Source: Acidobacteriota bacterium (GTDB lineage Bacteria; Acidobacteriota; Thermoanaerobaculia; Thermoanaerobaculales; Sulfomarinibacteraceae). Taken from it: DNA of 48,555 bases. Shown piece after piece: positions 34,996 through 43,256 of this stretch; within the stretch, counting starts at the first letter, position 1; each line of letters opens with the position of its first letter. The stretch spans positions 1 to 48,555 of the forward strand of contig WGCW01000047.1 in assembly GCA_015493585.1 (NCBI GenBank), written 5' to 3'. The notes below the pieces were generated by a model. That model made no database searches. It worked only from the letters and a program-made list of their open reading frames with translations, and was not told the DNA's origin. Position numbers and translations under genes: made by a program.

Positions 34996-36432
34996 ATGAG
35001 AAGGAGTTCGCCGCTTCCACCAGAACATCTCGAATGGGTCCAGGGGTGGGGGAGAGCTGTTGGGGCGCCCGGGTACGTGTACCGGCCGGCGGACGCCCGG
35101 GGTGTCGCCGACGTCCTCGAGTTGGCACGGAGCCATCGGGTTCCGCTCGTCCTGCGTGGACGCGGACGCAGCTACGGCGATGCGGCGCTCCTGCCGGAAG
35201 CGATGATGCTCAGCCTCGACCGGATGAACAAAATCCTCGCCTGGGATCCATCTTCCGGCGTCATGGATGTCGAGCCCGGCGTGACGATCGAGGAGATCTG
35301 GCGTACGGCGCTTCCCGACGGCTGGTGGCCGCCGGTCGTTACCGGAACGGCGACACCGTCAGCAGGGGGCATCCTTGCCATGAACGCCCACGGAAAGAAC
35401 AACTGGCATCGCGGAACGGTTGGAGAGCACTGTGAAGAGATCGATCTGCTTCTGCCATCCGGTGAGTCTCGAACGCTGACTCCGGAGCGTGATTCCGGAC
35501 TCTTCCACGCCGTAATCAGTGGGTTTGGCCAACTCGGCATCATCACGCGTGCCCGCTTCCGGATGATGCGCGTGCACTCTGGATTCCTGGACGTTCAGGC
35601 GCTGGCAGTCTCCAACCTCGGCGAGATGCTCCGGCTGCTCGATGAGGCCAAGGATCGCTGGGAGTACGTCGTTGGCTGGATCGACGCCTTCGCGGGAGGA
35701 AGGCACCTGGGACGCGGGCTCGTGCACGTTGCCCGCCACCTTGATGAAGGGGAAGATCCCGCGCCGGGAAGGCACTTCGATCCCAGCGTTCAACGAGGGC
35801 CGGGACGAATCGCGGGCGTCGTTCCGATGTCGATGATCCCGCCGCTCCTCAAGCCGTTGACCAACCGACCCGGTCTTCGGATGATCAACCTCGTCAAGTA
35901 CTCTCTCGGACGTTTGACGGCCGGAGAACGGCATTTCCAGCAGAGTCTGGTGGAGTTCTCCTTTCTGCTCGATGCCATCCCCGGATGGGAACGGATCTAC
36001 GAGCCTGGCGGCTTGATCCAACATCAGTCGTTCGTGCCGGTACGCCACGCTGAGCGTGTCTTGGGCCGTCAGCTCGAGCTCTGTCAGAGGGCGGGAATGC
36101 CGTCGTTCCTTGCCGTTCTCAAGCGCCACCGGCCCGATCCATTCCTCCTGACACACGGCCTGGATGGCTTCTCGCTGGCACTCGACTTTCCGGTCACCCG
36201 GACGAATCGAGCGCGTCTGTGGCGGCTGGTCCGGGAACTAGCGGAACCCGTGGTTGCCGCCGGAGGCCGGTTCTACCCCGCGAAGGATGCGGCGCTGCCA
36301 GGGGAGCTCTTCCGTGCCGCGTTCACCGGTGGGGAGCTGGACCGGTTCACAGCGCTCAAACGGACATACGACCCAGAGCACCTGCTTCGTTCCTCACTCG
36401 CCGATCGTTTGCTCGGTTCCTTCTGGGAGTAA
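34996..36432 (+). CDS. FAD-binding oxidoreductase, DprE1-like
   Basis: Predicted 478 residues. The PCMH-type FAD domain shows RGRGRSYGDAALL and TGTATPSAGGILAMNAHGKNNWH, with SGFGQLGIITRARFRM further on. The substrate half has FLAVLKRHRPDPFLLTHGLDGFSLALDFP and ends with RFYPAKDAALP, where the Lys corresponds to the catalytic lysine of DprE1, and YDPEHLLRSSLADRL. The benzothiazinone-reactive Cys of mycobacterial DprE1 is not present at the matching place (LALDFP instead). The adjacent SDR is the usual partner, which together would oxidise and then reduce C2 of a polyprenyl-phosphate pentose. In a diderm lacking mycolates the product could feed an arabinose or related glycan. The substrate is inferred from the pairing, not seen. 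Confidence 0.88.
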   Translation: MRRSSPLPPEHLEWVQGWGRAVGAPGYVYRPADARGVADVLELARSHRVPLVLRGRGRSYGDAALLPEAMMLSLDRMNKILAWDPSSGVMDVEPGVTIEEIWRTALPDGWWPPVVTGTATPSAGGILAMNAHGKNNWHRGTVGEHCEEIDLLLPSGESRTLTPERDSGLFHAVISGFGQLGIITRARFRMMRVHSGFLDVQALAVSNLGEMLRLLDEAKDRWEYVVGWIDAFAGGRHLGRGLVHVARHLDEGEDPAPGRHFDPSVQRGPGRIAGVVPMSMIPPLLKPLTNRPGLRMINLVKYSLGRLTAGERHFQQSLVEFSFLLDAIPGWERIYEPGGLIQHQSFVPVRHAERVLGRQLELCQRAGMPSFLAVLKRHRPDPFLLTHGLDGFSLALDFPVTRTNRARLWRLVRELAEPVVAAGGRFYPAKDAALPGELFRAAFTGGELDRFTALKRTYDPEHLLRSSLADRLLGSFWE

Positions 36433-36800
36433 ATCTCAATACATAACTGCCCGTATTCCTTGAGCTCTCAGAAAAAAACTTGCAGATTCTGTGACTCGAT
36501 ATACATTGAAATACGGGGATCATGAAACGACAAGCTCACATCCGGTCGCCGCCGGAACCAGTAAGGGCAATGTCGTGAGCCGGGACATCCGTGGAATCTT
36601 GTACCGTCTGATACTCGGCGGAGAACCCGGCCGAATGGATTGTATTTCCTGACTGAGGTTGATGTACGAGGTCCATGGCTGCGCGTGGTGAAGGAACTGG
36701 AAGCTGAAAAACGTGACGTGGATGCGGCGATGGACCCGTTCTGACCGGCCGGTCTGGCGTCCTCATGACAAAGCGGGTGCTGGATCGGGGGGAGGTTGTT
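36433..36800. other. AT-richer intergenic stretch before the acetate-channel gene
   Basis: No supported gene. The first 75 bases are clearly AT-richer than the surroundings and hold a promoter-like TTGCAG (36480-36485), 16-base spacer and TACATT (36502-36507). The rest is ordinary GC-rich sequence leading into the GGGGGGAGG ribosome-binding site at 36787-36795. A transcript from that promoter would carry a leader of nearly 290 bases, long enough for a regulatory RNA, but I recognise no riboswitch fold. Confidence 0.45.
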
Positions 36801-37340
36801 ATGGAGAAAACATACGCAGATCCGACGCCTGCGGGGTTTGCGGCCCTTGCGTTTATGATGTGGCTTTTCAGTATGGTCTCCGCCGGGTGGTACCCGGCCA
36901 TCGGCGGACTTGTGCCGGCCCTCGCCTTTGGATTGGCGGGTGGGGCGGTCGTGTTCGTCGGGCTGCTCGAGTTTCTCCGCGGCGAGACGTTCCACACGGT
37001 GCTGTTCCTCCTGCTCGGCGCCGGTTGGTTTACCTATGCGCTCGGGCACGTGTTCTTTGCGGCGAAAATCAGTGCTGCCATCGAGGGCTGGTACCTTGCC
37101 CTGTGGACGATCTTCCTCTTCTTTATGTGGCTGGCGAGCTTCCCGCTGAAAAGTCTCTGGACCCAGCTGTTGCTTCTCGGGTTGTGGTTGACGGCAGGCT
37201 GCCTCGCCGTTGGGGCCTGGGGCGTTGGGTTCCTGACAATCATCGGCGGCTACCTCGGGCTCATTACTGCGTTGATCTTCCTCTACCTCGCGTGCGCCGG
37301 CATGATGGCTGCGACCAAGACGGCGGTGACTGCGGAGTAA
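36801..37340 (+). CDS. GPR1/FUN34/YaaH (SatP) family acetate/succinate channel
   Basis: Predicted 179 residues with six membrane segments, the standard size for YaaH/SatP. ATG 36801 has GGGGGGAGG five bases upstream; the frame opens earlier, at 36765, without one. The N-terminal ADPTPAGFAALAF corresponds to the family signature NPxPLGLxxF, and GLVPALAFGLAGGAVVFVGLLEFLRGETF matches the conserved first hairpin. FTYALGHVFF and TIFLFFMWLASF are typical later helices. Members move acetate, succinate or ammonium across the inner membrane. The substrate here is not fixed by the sequence, though acetate is the commonest. It stands alone with a terminator-like hairpin right after it. Confidence 0.88.
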   Translation: MEKTYADPTPAGFAALAFMMWLFSMVSAGWYPAIGGLVPALAFGLAGGAVVFVGLLEFLRGETFHTVLFLLLGAGWFTYALGHVFFAAKISAAIEGWYLALWTIFLFFMWLASFPLKSLWTQLLLLGLWLTAGCLAVGAWGVGFLTIIGGYLGLITALIFLYLACAGMMAATKTAVTAE

Positions 37341-37350
37341 CCCATACGCC

Positions 37351-37382
37351 ACCCCGGTCGTTGGGGACCGGCCGGGGGTTTT
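37351..37382 (+). terminator. Intrinsic terminator after the YaaH-family gene
   Basis: ACCCCGG (37351-37357) can pair with the CCGGGGGT that ends at 37379, and an inner CCGGTC/GACCGG stem strengthens the fold. TTTT (37379-37382) follows. It lies 10 bases after the stop codon. Confidence 0.6.
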
Positions 37383-37471
37383 GACGAGCTGAAGGGCCGG
37401 GCGGCTTTTGGCCGGTGTCGTGCCGGTAGATTCAGTGGCTCACATTCCCATGTTGTATCTACTGTCCCCCG

Positions 37472-40400
37472 TCAGTATGCCTCGGCAGGGATGTAGATGG
37501 CATCGGTCGACGTGTCATCGACAAGTGTCCCGTAGGCCGTAAACGATCCCTGACCGGAAGTGAGAGAGAACTCAATGCGGGCGTTGGTGGCCGGCGTCGT
37601 CTGCACCGATTTGAAGACATGTGTGATGTGTGCGACCTGGTACGGATCGAGGTTGACGGTCTGTGGCTCACCGAGGGTGACGCCATCGGAGCTCTTCACG
37701 GTGTACGTGAGCGAGATGGGGACATCGCTCATGTTGCACATCCCAATGTTCGAATGGAAACCGCCCGTTCCATCCATCTGAATGACAGTCACATGCTTCG
37801 ATGCGCCAAAGCCGGTGGTCACGGCCGGAACGAACTGCCCGTACGTCCCGAGGCTCGTTGTGTTGTAGGTTCTGGATGTCACGAGGAGCGGCGCACCTTC
37901 GGTTGTGGAAACGACTCGAAGTGATCCTTTCGTTGAGCTGATGCCAAGTGCCGTTTCGAGGACATCGTTAAGGGCGAGGACGTGCCCTGCTGGAATTGTC
38001 CGCGTAGTTGTTGCTGTCAACGGCCCAGTCTGCGTGTTCTTTTCTCTCCGGAATTCAAGCCTGACGGTGGCTGAGGTTTTGCCCGCATTGAGAATCCGGA
38101 CGTCGCTGACCCAAAAAGCGTTGATTCCAGGAGCGGAGGCGACGACCGGGATCATGTGGCTATGGGCGGTCGATGACACCGAACCGGGGATAAAGATCGC
38201 GTCGCCGGTATTATGATCGACCACGGTTGCATACGCGACAATGCGCCCAACGCCTCCAACAACCTCGGCTGTAGCATAGGCATTATCGGTATCCGGCGCT
38301 CCGACAAGTTTGAAGAGATCTTTTTGCTCATTCGAGAAAGGCTTGACCGTGATGGTCTGTGGCGTGCCGAGGACGGTGCCTGTGTCACCGTCGTAGAGGG
38401 AAATCTTGACTTGAGCGGAGTGGCCCGATGCCTCGGAGATCCCGATGTTCGTCCGGTAGCTCAGGTTGCCCGCGAGCTGGATCATCGTCAGCGGCCCATC
38501 TCCAGGACCGATCGCGTTGACTCCCAGATCCGAACCAACGAACTGTCCAAAGGTTCCATTGGCACCGCCCGCGTTATAGGTTCGGGAGGTCGCAAGCAGA
38601 TTCGTGCCTTGTGCCTGGATCAGAAGATTGCCCTTGTCGTTCGTCATGCCAAAGCTCGTTTTGAGCACATCCTGGAGGTTTGCGATGGTGTTTGGAGGTA
38701 TCTCAAGAGCAAGGTGTGAATAGGTCGCCGTTCCATCGGCATCTTCGGGGACGAGATACAGGTCGAAGGAGGCCGCAGTATCAGCAGATGGATTGAAGAT
38801 CCGCATGTCGGTCTTCCAGAACGTCCCAACTTTTCCGGGTGTGTGAGCCGCCACCGGAATGAGATACGTCGCATACTGCGGCGGCGAACCCTGCCCCGAT
38901 CCCGTGTCGATCGACAGCGCCCAGCCGAGGAGCCGTGGCAGTGGCCCCGGCCAGGTTCGCGAATCGTCGTCCAGCACCTCGAGCTTCCACTGGCCGGCAG
39001 CGGGTTGACCGATCAGCGGGTTCAGCGATTCGGCCGGTTGCGTCTGAGAAGGATAAACTGTATAGATGCCGTTCATGTTCTCATTTGAACCGTTCACGGT
39101 TCCAGGACCGTGATCGTGCAGCTTGATCCGGGTTCCTTCTGGTGAGATCAACGTCACGGTCAGTTGCGTTGGATCGTTGTGGACGATCTTGACCATGACG
39201 TTGATCGATTTGATCGTTCCCTGCTCGTTGATCGTTGCTGTCGAGACGGCCGGATCTCCGGTACCGTTCGGGATCGAGACGCCGGCGGGCTCACCGATGG
39301 CGATCCCTGGCGTCGTTGCCGCAGCCGTCAGGTCGATCAGCGGAGCGGTGATCCCGTTGGCGCTATCGGTCACTGGGGTGCCCGTCATTTCCAGGAGGTA
39401 CCGGAACATCGCCGGCTCCATATCACCAAATGCCTGGCTGAGCACGGCAACCGACCCGGTCGCAAACGGCGTTGCAGCCGAGGTGCCGTCAAATCCTGTC
39501 GTTGTCCCATGGGCAGCGGCGGCCGTTGTGATATCGGCAGGGGCCATCAGGTCCAGGAACGGATCGGAATTGGAGTAACAGGCGACATCTCCAGTGTGAG
39601 GTGTTGTGTCAGTGCAGAGCACGCCTCCGTTGCCATCGCTCCACGAGACTGGCGCTCCGTAATCCTGAGCCCAGACGGCTCCAACGCTGATCGCGTTTGG
39701 TAAGCAGGCCGGCACGTCAAGTTGGTCCTTCTTGTTCTCGTTACCGGCGGCCGCAAGCACAGCGATACCGGCGTTGACAGCGTCATTAATTGGGGTGGCG
39801 TACGCGCTTACGTCGCCGGTGTCTCCGATCCGGGCGTAACATGGTCCTGGATAGGAATCTCCTCCAACAGACAGGTTGATGGCGACGATGTTGTACGTAT
39901 CACGCTTGTCGATGACATCCTGAATGGCCGCTGTGATATCGGACGTATAGAAGCTGCCACAGTCCGAGTCTGGAGAGGCTTTGTACACGAGGATATTCGC
40001 GCCGGGCGCTACGCCACCGCCGAAATCCTCGCCACTGCTCCAGTGGTAGGGGAGCCCTGCCGCGATCGAGGCGACCGCCGTTCCGTGGTCCCCACAATCC
40101 ATCGGGTCGTCGTCATTGTCGGCAGTATCCTTCCCAAAGACGATCTTCCCGTTCGGGATGGCACCGCCCCCGAGCGCCGGATGGTTGTAGTCAGCGCCGG
40201 TATCGATGATGGCGACCGCCGTTCCGGCTCCGGTGTATCCCAGATCATGCATGACATCGGCATGGATCAGGTTGAGCCCGTGGACGGTCGTTGCATGCCA
40301 CACCTCGTCTATGTTGACGTGGGCCACGTTCGGATCCTTGGCAAGCGCGAGGAGACCGCTCCGCGAGACTGTGGCTGCGATGAACGGCCAAAGGTGGTAG

Positions 40401-40720
40401 GTGTGGTGAATCTTGAAATCGGCCGGTTGAAGCTCCTGCTCGATCGTATCGAGCTCGTGGCCGACGAGGTGTTGCACGGCCAGGATCCGTGCGCGGGGCT
40501 GATGAAACCCCCTCGGAGCGAGTGGAAGACGTGTCTGTACGTTCCCTTTCAGGACCGCAATTACACGAAACCGCTGTTGGCCGTTGGCATACGCTGCGAC
40601 CAGTTCTGAATCGAGTTTCGCCTGCTCGCCCGAACTCAGTCGTGGGGCACGAGCTAACAACGGTGAGACGCTCAAAACCGCCGCAACGAAAAAGACCAAC
40701 CGGGACCGCGCTGATTTCAT
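37472..40720 (-). CDS. Secreted subtilisin-like (S8) protease with P-domain and two tandem C-terminal domains
   Basis: Predicted 1,082 residues. ATG at 40720 has AGGAGG eight bases upstream; the signal is MKSARSRLVFFVAAVLSVSP. An inhibitor-like propeptide spans about residues 45-145. The S8 triad is Asp173 (IIDTGAD), His212 (GDHGTAVA) and Ser414 (GFDGTSAATP), with oxyanion Asn327 (AAAGNEN), all intact. A proprotein-convertase P domain follows at about 478-606. The rest is two diverged copies of one domain, about 617-845 and 850-1082, sharing IPV-x-A..PG...W..D-x-RI-x-N, TSRTYN...GQFV, NIG and VD...DAI-[FY]-IP landmarks. The enzyme is probably exported and active on extracellular protein; the tandem domains may bind the surface or substrate. 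It diverges from the small anchored protein at 40921. Confidence 0.93.
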   Translation of the reverse strand: MKSARSRLVFFVAAVLSVSPLLARAPRLSSGEQAKLDSELVAAYANGQQRFRVIAVLKGNVQTRLPLAPRGFHQPRARILAVQHLVGHELDTIEQELQPADFKIHHTYHLWPFIAATVSRSGLLALAKDPNVAHVNIDEVWHATTVHGLNLIHADVMHDLGYTGAGTAVAIIDTGADYNHPALGGGAIPNGKIVFGKDTADNDDDPMDCGDHGTAVASIAAGLPYHWSSGEDFGGGVAPGANILVYKASPDSDCGSFYTSDITAAIQDVIDKRDTYNIVAINLSVGGDSYPGPCYARIGDTGDVSAYATPINDAVNAGIAVLAAAGNENKKDQLDVPACLPNAISVGAVWAQDYGAPVSWSDGNGGVLCTDTTPHTGDVACYSNSDPFLDLMAPADITTAAAAHGTTTGFDGTSAATPFATGSVAVLSQAFGDMEPAMFRYLLEMTGTPVTDSANGITAPLIDLTAAATTPGIAIGEPAGVSIPNGTGDPAVSTATINEQGTIKSINVMVKIVHNDPTQLTVTLISPEGTRIKLHDHGPGTVNGSNENMNGIYTVYPSQTQPAESLNPLIGQPAAGQWKLEVLDDDSRTWPGPLPRLLGWALSIDTGSGQGSPPQYATYLIPVAAHTPGKVGTFWKTDMRIFNPSADTAASFDLYLVPEDADGTATYSHLALEIPPNTIANLQDVLKTSFGMTNDKGNLLIQAQGTNLLATSRTYNAGGANGTFGQFVGSDLGVNAIGPGDGPLTMIQLAGNLSYRTNIGISEASGHSAQVKISLYDGDTGTVLGTPQTITVKPFSNEQKDLFKLVGAPDTDNAYATAEVVGGVGRIVAYATVVDHNTGDAIFIPGSVSSTAHSHMIPVVASAPGINAFWVSDVRILNAGKTSATVRLEFRREKNTQTGPLTATTTRTIPAGHVLALNDVLETALGISSTKGSLRVVSTTEGAPLLVTSRTYNTTSLGTYGQFVPAVTTGFGASKHVTVIQMDGTGGFHSNIGMCNMSDVPISLTYTVKSSDGVTLGEPQTVNLDPYQVAHITHVFKSVQTTPATNARIEFSLTSGQGSFTAYGTLVDDTSTDAIYIPAEAY

Positions 40721-40849
40721 GAACATCCTCCTCAACATCTCACGGCGGAAGTATACCTGGCCGAGGTCCACGTTGACGAGTACAAACCTCATGAACGTGA
40801 CGCGTGTACTTGTCACCTCGAAACGCCGTTTCGTAGTGAACTGGGAGCC

Positions 40850-40878
40850 TTGCATTTCTCATGCGACAGGGATATAAG
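40850..40878 (+). promoter_or_regulatory. Promoter-like element upstream of the anchored protein gene
   Basis: TTGCAT (40850-40855), a 17-base spacer and TATAAG (40873-40878, five of six matches) lie 42 bases before the start codon, in the 200-base gap between this gene and the divergent protease. The -10 is good, the -35 is weak. Confidence 0.5.
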
Positions 40879-40920
40879 TATCTTAGGTTTTCAAACCGCA
40901 ACACAATGAAGGGGGGTAGT

Positions 40921-41436
40921 ATGAAAGCGCTCCGTAGTATTCAATTCATTTTCCGATGGACCATGCTGGCGATCTGTGGCGTGGTGCTCTTTGGGGGTCC
41001 ACTCACCGGAATGGCTCACGCCGCTGAAGGTTCCACGTTCTCAGTTGAGCCGGCATCTCTCGACTTTGGCAACGTCCAGGTCGGTACCACGAAGGAGTTG
41101 ATCGTGACTGTCACGAACATCTCCTCGAGTAGTGTGTATGTCAATGGGGCTGGCGGCGCGGTTTATGCGCCTTTCAACGCCGTGCAGAACTGTCAGCATC
41201 AGACGCTGCCACCGGGTGGCACGTGCCAGTTTTTCTTTGACTTCTCCCCGACAACCGTGGGGCCGGCTTCGGCGACGAGCAGTTTTACGTTGAACGACGA
41301 GCCGTTCACAGTGACGCTGTCGGGCAACGGGGTGCAGGAAAGGGCAGTCCCAACCCTCGGCGCCAGGGGGGTGGTTGTGCTGATGGGGCTTCTTGCATTG
41401 GCCGGTGCGATTTTGCTCAGGCGCCGGATCGTGTAG
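40921..41436 (+). CDS. Secreted Hydin/choice-of-anchor-D domain protein with VPTL-CTERM sorting signal
   Basis: Predicted 171 residues. ATG 40921 follows GGGGGG by five bases. A signal peptide (MKALRSIQFIFRWTMLAICG..MAHAAEG) leads into one immunoglobulin-like ASPM-SPD2-Hydin domain: FSVEPASLDFGNVQVGTTKE, LPPGGTCQFFFDFSPTTVG and TVTLSGNGV are its strands. The C-terminus is a tripartite sorting signal: VPTL, a hydrophobic helix (VVVLMGLLALAGAIL) and a terminal RRR. It resembles the IPTL-CTERM signal used by exosortase systems, except that the usual Trp after IPTL is not present (GARG). It is likely exported and anchored, then cut by an exosortase encoded elsewhere. It shares an intergenic region with the divergent S8 protease. 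Confidence 0.85.
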   Translation: MKALRSIQFIFRWTMLAICGVVLFGGPLTGMAHAAEGSTFSVEPASLDFGNVQVGTTKELIVTVTNISSSSVYVNGAGGAVYAPFNAVQNCQHQTLPPGGTCQFFFDFSPTTVGPASATSSFTLNDEPFTVTLSGNGVQERAVPTLGARGVVVLMGLLALAGAILLRRRIV

Positions 41437-41471
41437 CTCGCGCATTTCGTCAGCGGTCCTGCTGGGCATCC

Positions 41472-41799
41472 CATGCCCCAGTGCGGGGCACCGAGGCGGT
41501 GAACTAACAGGCATTCGGGTACCGTTTCTCTGGTTTCTCGAAGTGTGGTGTTGTCAGTAGGTTACACCACTTGCTTCCACGTGATCCAATTCCTGTTAGT
41601 TGAGAGGAGGCGGAGCCGACTCCCTTCGTCATTCTGAGCACCCGCATGCCCCAGTGGGGCACCGGGACGGTGGACGAACAGGGATTCGGATGTAGTTTCT
41701 CGATGTTTCGTGTCATCAGTACGTTACGTTTCTTTCTTCGACGCGACGTAATTGCTGTTCGTTGAGAGGAGGCGGAGCCGACTCCCTTTGTCATTCTGA
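41472..41799 (+). repeat. Two imperfect tandem direct repeats of about 160 bases
   Basis: Copy one runs about 41472-41638 and copy two about 41645-41799. Both open with a small hairpin (TGCCCCAGTGCGGGGCA and TGCCCCAGTGGGGCA, where the stem is kept although the loop differs), pass through a diverged middle, and end with GAGAGGAGGCGGAGCCGACT followed by TCATTCTGAG. The spacing between copies is 173 bases at the left end and 162 at the right, so indels separate them. Confidence 0.75.
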
Positions 41800-41832
41800 G
41801 GAGGCGGAGCCGACGAAGAATCTGGGCGGGGG
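41788..41832 (-). repeat. Dispersed palindromic repeat, variant copy
   Basis: TTGTCATTCTGAG, then GAGGCGGAGCCGAC in place of the usual palindrome, then GAAGAATCTGGGCGGGGG. Flanks match the element at 20481-20531 in the same orientation; the central stem is reduced to GGC/GCC. Together with the copy at 41891-41945 it forms an inverted pair around a 58-base centre. Confidence 0.65.
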
Positions 41833-41890
41833 AAATCAGCGTTTCTGCGTCGGCGTACCGACTGTTCCCCGCGCGAAAGCTTTCGGCTGT

Positions 41891-41945
41891 CCCCCCCACC
41901 CAGATCCTTCGCAGTGCGCCTATGGCGCACCGCTCAGGATGACAA
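41891..41945 (+). repeat. Dispersed palindromic repeat, opposite orientation
   Basis: CCACCCAGATCCTTCGCA leads to the perfect inverted repeat GTGCGCC-TAT-GGCGCAC (41914-41920 with 41924-41930), then CGCTCAGGATGACAA. It is the reverse complement of the element at 20481-20531 with few changes. Confidence 0.75.
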
Positions 41946-42096
41946 GGAACGGTTGGGCGCAAGTGGCGCACCGCTCAGGATGACAAGGAACGGTTTGGCG
42001 CCTATGGCGCACTGCTCAGGATGACAAGGAACGGTTGGGCGCCTTGGGTGCACCACTCAGGATGACAGGGAGGGCTGTGCGCCTCCGGTGCGCAGT
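41916..42096 (+). repeat. Tandem array of a 41-base unit carrying a palindrome
   Basis: Units begin at 41916, 41957, 41998 and 42039, each 41 bases, followed by a shorter fifth unit from about 42078. The unit is the right half of the dispersed element, GCGCCTATGGCGCACCGCTC then AGGATGACAAGGAACGGTTGG. The first three are nearly identical; the fourth (GCGCCTTGGGTGCACCACTC) and fifth (GCGCCTCCGGTGCGCAG) are diverged, while their stems stay partly complementary. Confidence 0.85.
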
Positions 42097-42164
42097 TTGG
42101 CGGGATCACGCTTGCGGTTGCAAGAGACGTTCGCCACGGGTGGTGTGTTGCCAGCGTTGCGGAT

Positions 42165-43256
42165 TCAGCTCGTGTGGCGAGGATGGTCACGCCAGAGGAG
42201 GCGAAGCTGAATGGAGAAGTCGGGTGCGATCCCGATGGCGGGGATGTTCTCGCCGAGCGCGGCCTGGAGATCGAAGGAGCGCGAGAGGTGAAATTCAGGG
42301 CCGATTGCCATTTCGAGGGCGGCCTTGTGGAGCTGGCCGGAGGCCTCGTGCCAGTACGGTGAAGTGTCGACGCGCACCATCGCGTCAACGTCCATCCAGG
42401 ACCAGATACCGGCCGCTGCGGCAAACCAGAGGTGCCAGGTATCGGTTGCATCTTCGAGCGTTGGCACGCTGCCGCCCAGGTGGGTCCAGCCAAGGCCCCC
42501 GTCGAAGCGAAAGATGCCGAGTCTTCGTCCAACGGCCCAGCGGACCCCCCAATCCCAGTCGTCACCTCCCAGGACGTTCGATGTTTCGGTTGGCGCCTTG
42601 ACTTCGATGATGGCCCGCTGTGACCATCCGTGCCACGTTCCCAGACGGTACGCGAGCCACGCCGAGACGTTGCCAAGGCCGCTGCCGGGCGGCCGGTCGA
42701 AGTAGAAGAGCCGGTCTCCACGCTTGAGCACGATGCGGGTATCACCATATGGAAAGTCAGGCCGGGACCCGTGCGTCGTGCCGATCAGCGTGTGAACGTG
42801 GTCGGCGAGGGTATCGAGGCCGGTTCCGCCCCAGCTGAGCCAGGGAAGGTCAATCCCCACCGTCAATCTTTCAGAAAAGGAGTAGGCCGCCTCGAGATCG
42901 GTCCGGATGAGCTCGGCATCGACAAAGTAGAAGGTATCCCCGGGCCAGGTGTCGCATGCAAAATCGAAGGCGGTGCGGCTCAACGGGTTCTTCCGGCCGT
43001 CGACGATGACGTGGGCATCGGGGATCTGATGCGTGGCGCTGAACGTGTTGCCGTAGCCTGTGGCAAGCGCAAACATCCAATGACCGGATGGCGGAGGAGC
43101 GACGATCTCCAAACCCTGCGGGCGAAGCTGACCCTGGGTGATTGGCTGGAGCTCCACGAGTGGAGGAGGTGTTTGGGCCACTGCGGGTTCGATCGTGAGA
43201 ACCGCAATTCCCGAGATCAGAAACATAATGGTCAGGCCACGCCGCATTGGCTGCAT
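42165..43256 (-). CDS. DUF3187 family outer-membrane protein
   Basis: Predicted 363 residues. ATG 43256 follows GAGGGAGGAG; the ATG at 43247 is less well placed. The signal peptide is MQPMRRGLTIMFLISGIAVL..AVAQT. The body alternates short hydrophobic strands typical of a porin-like barrel. DUF3187 landmarks are visible: SFSERLTVGIDLPWLSWGGTG, a DxLADHVHTLIGTTHGSRPD segment, and FPYGDTRIVLKR. The C-terminal FSIQLRLLWRD is a plausible last beta strand. The family's role is not known to me; members are outer-membrane proteins with no assigned substrate. It points into the repeat region and diverges from the complex I operon. Confidence 0.85.
   Translation of the reverse strand: MQPMRRGLTIMFLISGIAVLTIEPAVAQTPPPLVELQPITQGQLRPQGLEIVAPPPSGHWMFALATGYGNTFSATHQIPDAHVIVDGRKNPLSRTAFDFACDTWPGDTFYFVDAELIRTDLEAAYSFSERLTVGIDLPWLSWGGTGLDTLADHVHTLIGTTHGSRPDFPYGDTRIVLKRGDRLFYFDRPPGSGLGNVSAWLAYRLGTWHGWSQRAIIEVKAPTETSNVLGGDDWDWGVRWAVGRRLGIFRFDGGLGWTHLGGSVPTLEDATDTWHLWFAAAAGIWSWMDVDAMVRVDTSPYWHEASGQLHKAALEMAIGPEFHLSRSFDLQAALGENIPAIGIAPDFSIQLRLLWRDHPRHTS

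Larger units (their letters stand above)
41437..42164. other. Repeat-rich intergenic region, no gene supported
   Basis: The 728 bases between the anchored protein and the DUF3187 gene are filled almost wholly by small repeats: two imperfect direct repeats of about 160 bases, two oppositely oriented copies of the dispersed palindromic element, and a 41-base tandem array. Open frames here have no ribosome-binding site and encode only the repeat. Both neighbours point into it, so it may also hold their transcription ends. Confidence 0.75.

Noticed and set aside
36468-37352. A 294-codon minus-strand frame opposite the YaaH-family gene
   Set aside because: It is low-complexity Glu/Lys/Arg-rich sequence antisense to a six-helix membrane protein, which predicts such composition.
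41916-42096. The 41-base array as a CRISPR
   Set aside because: Units abut with no spacers between them and no cas gene is near.
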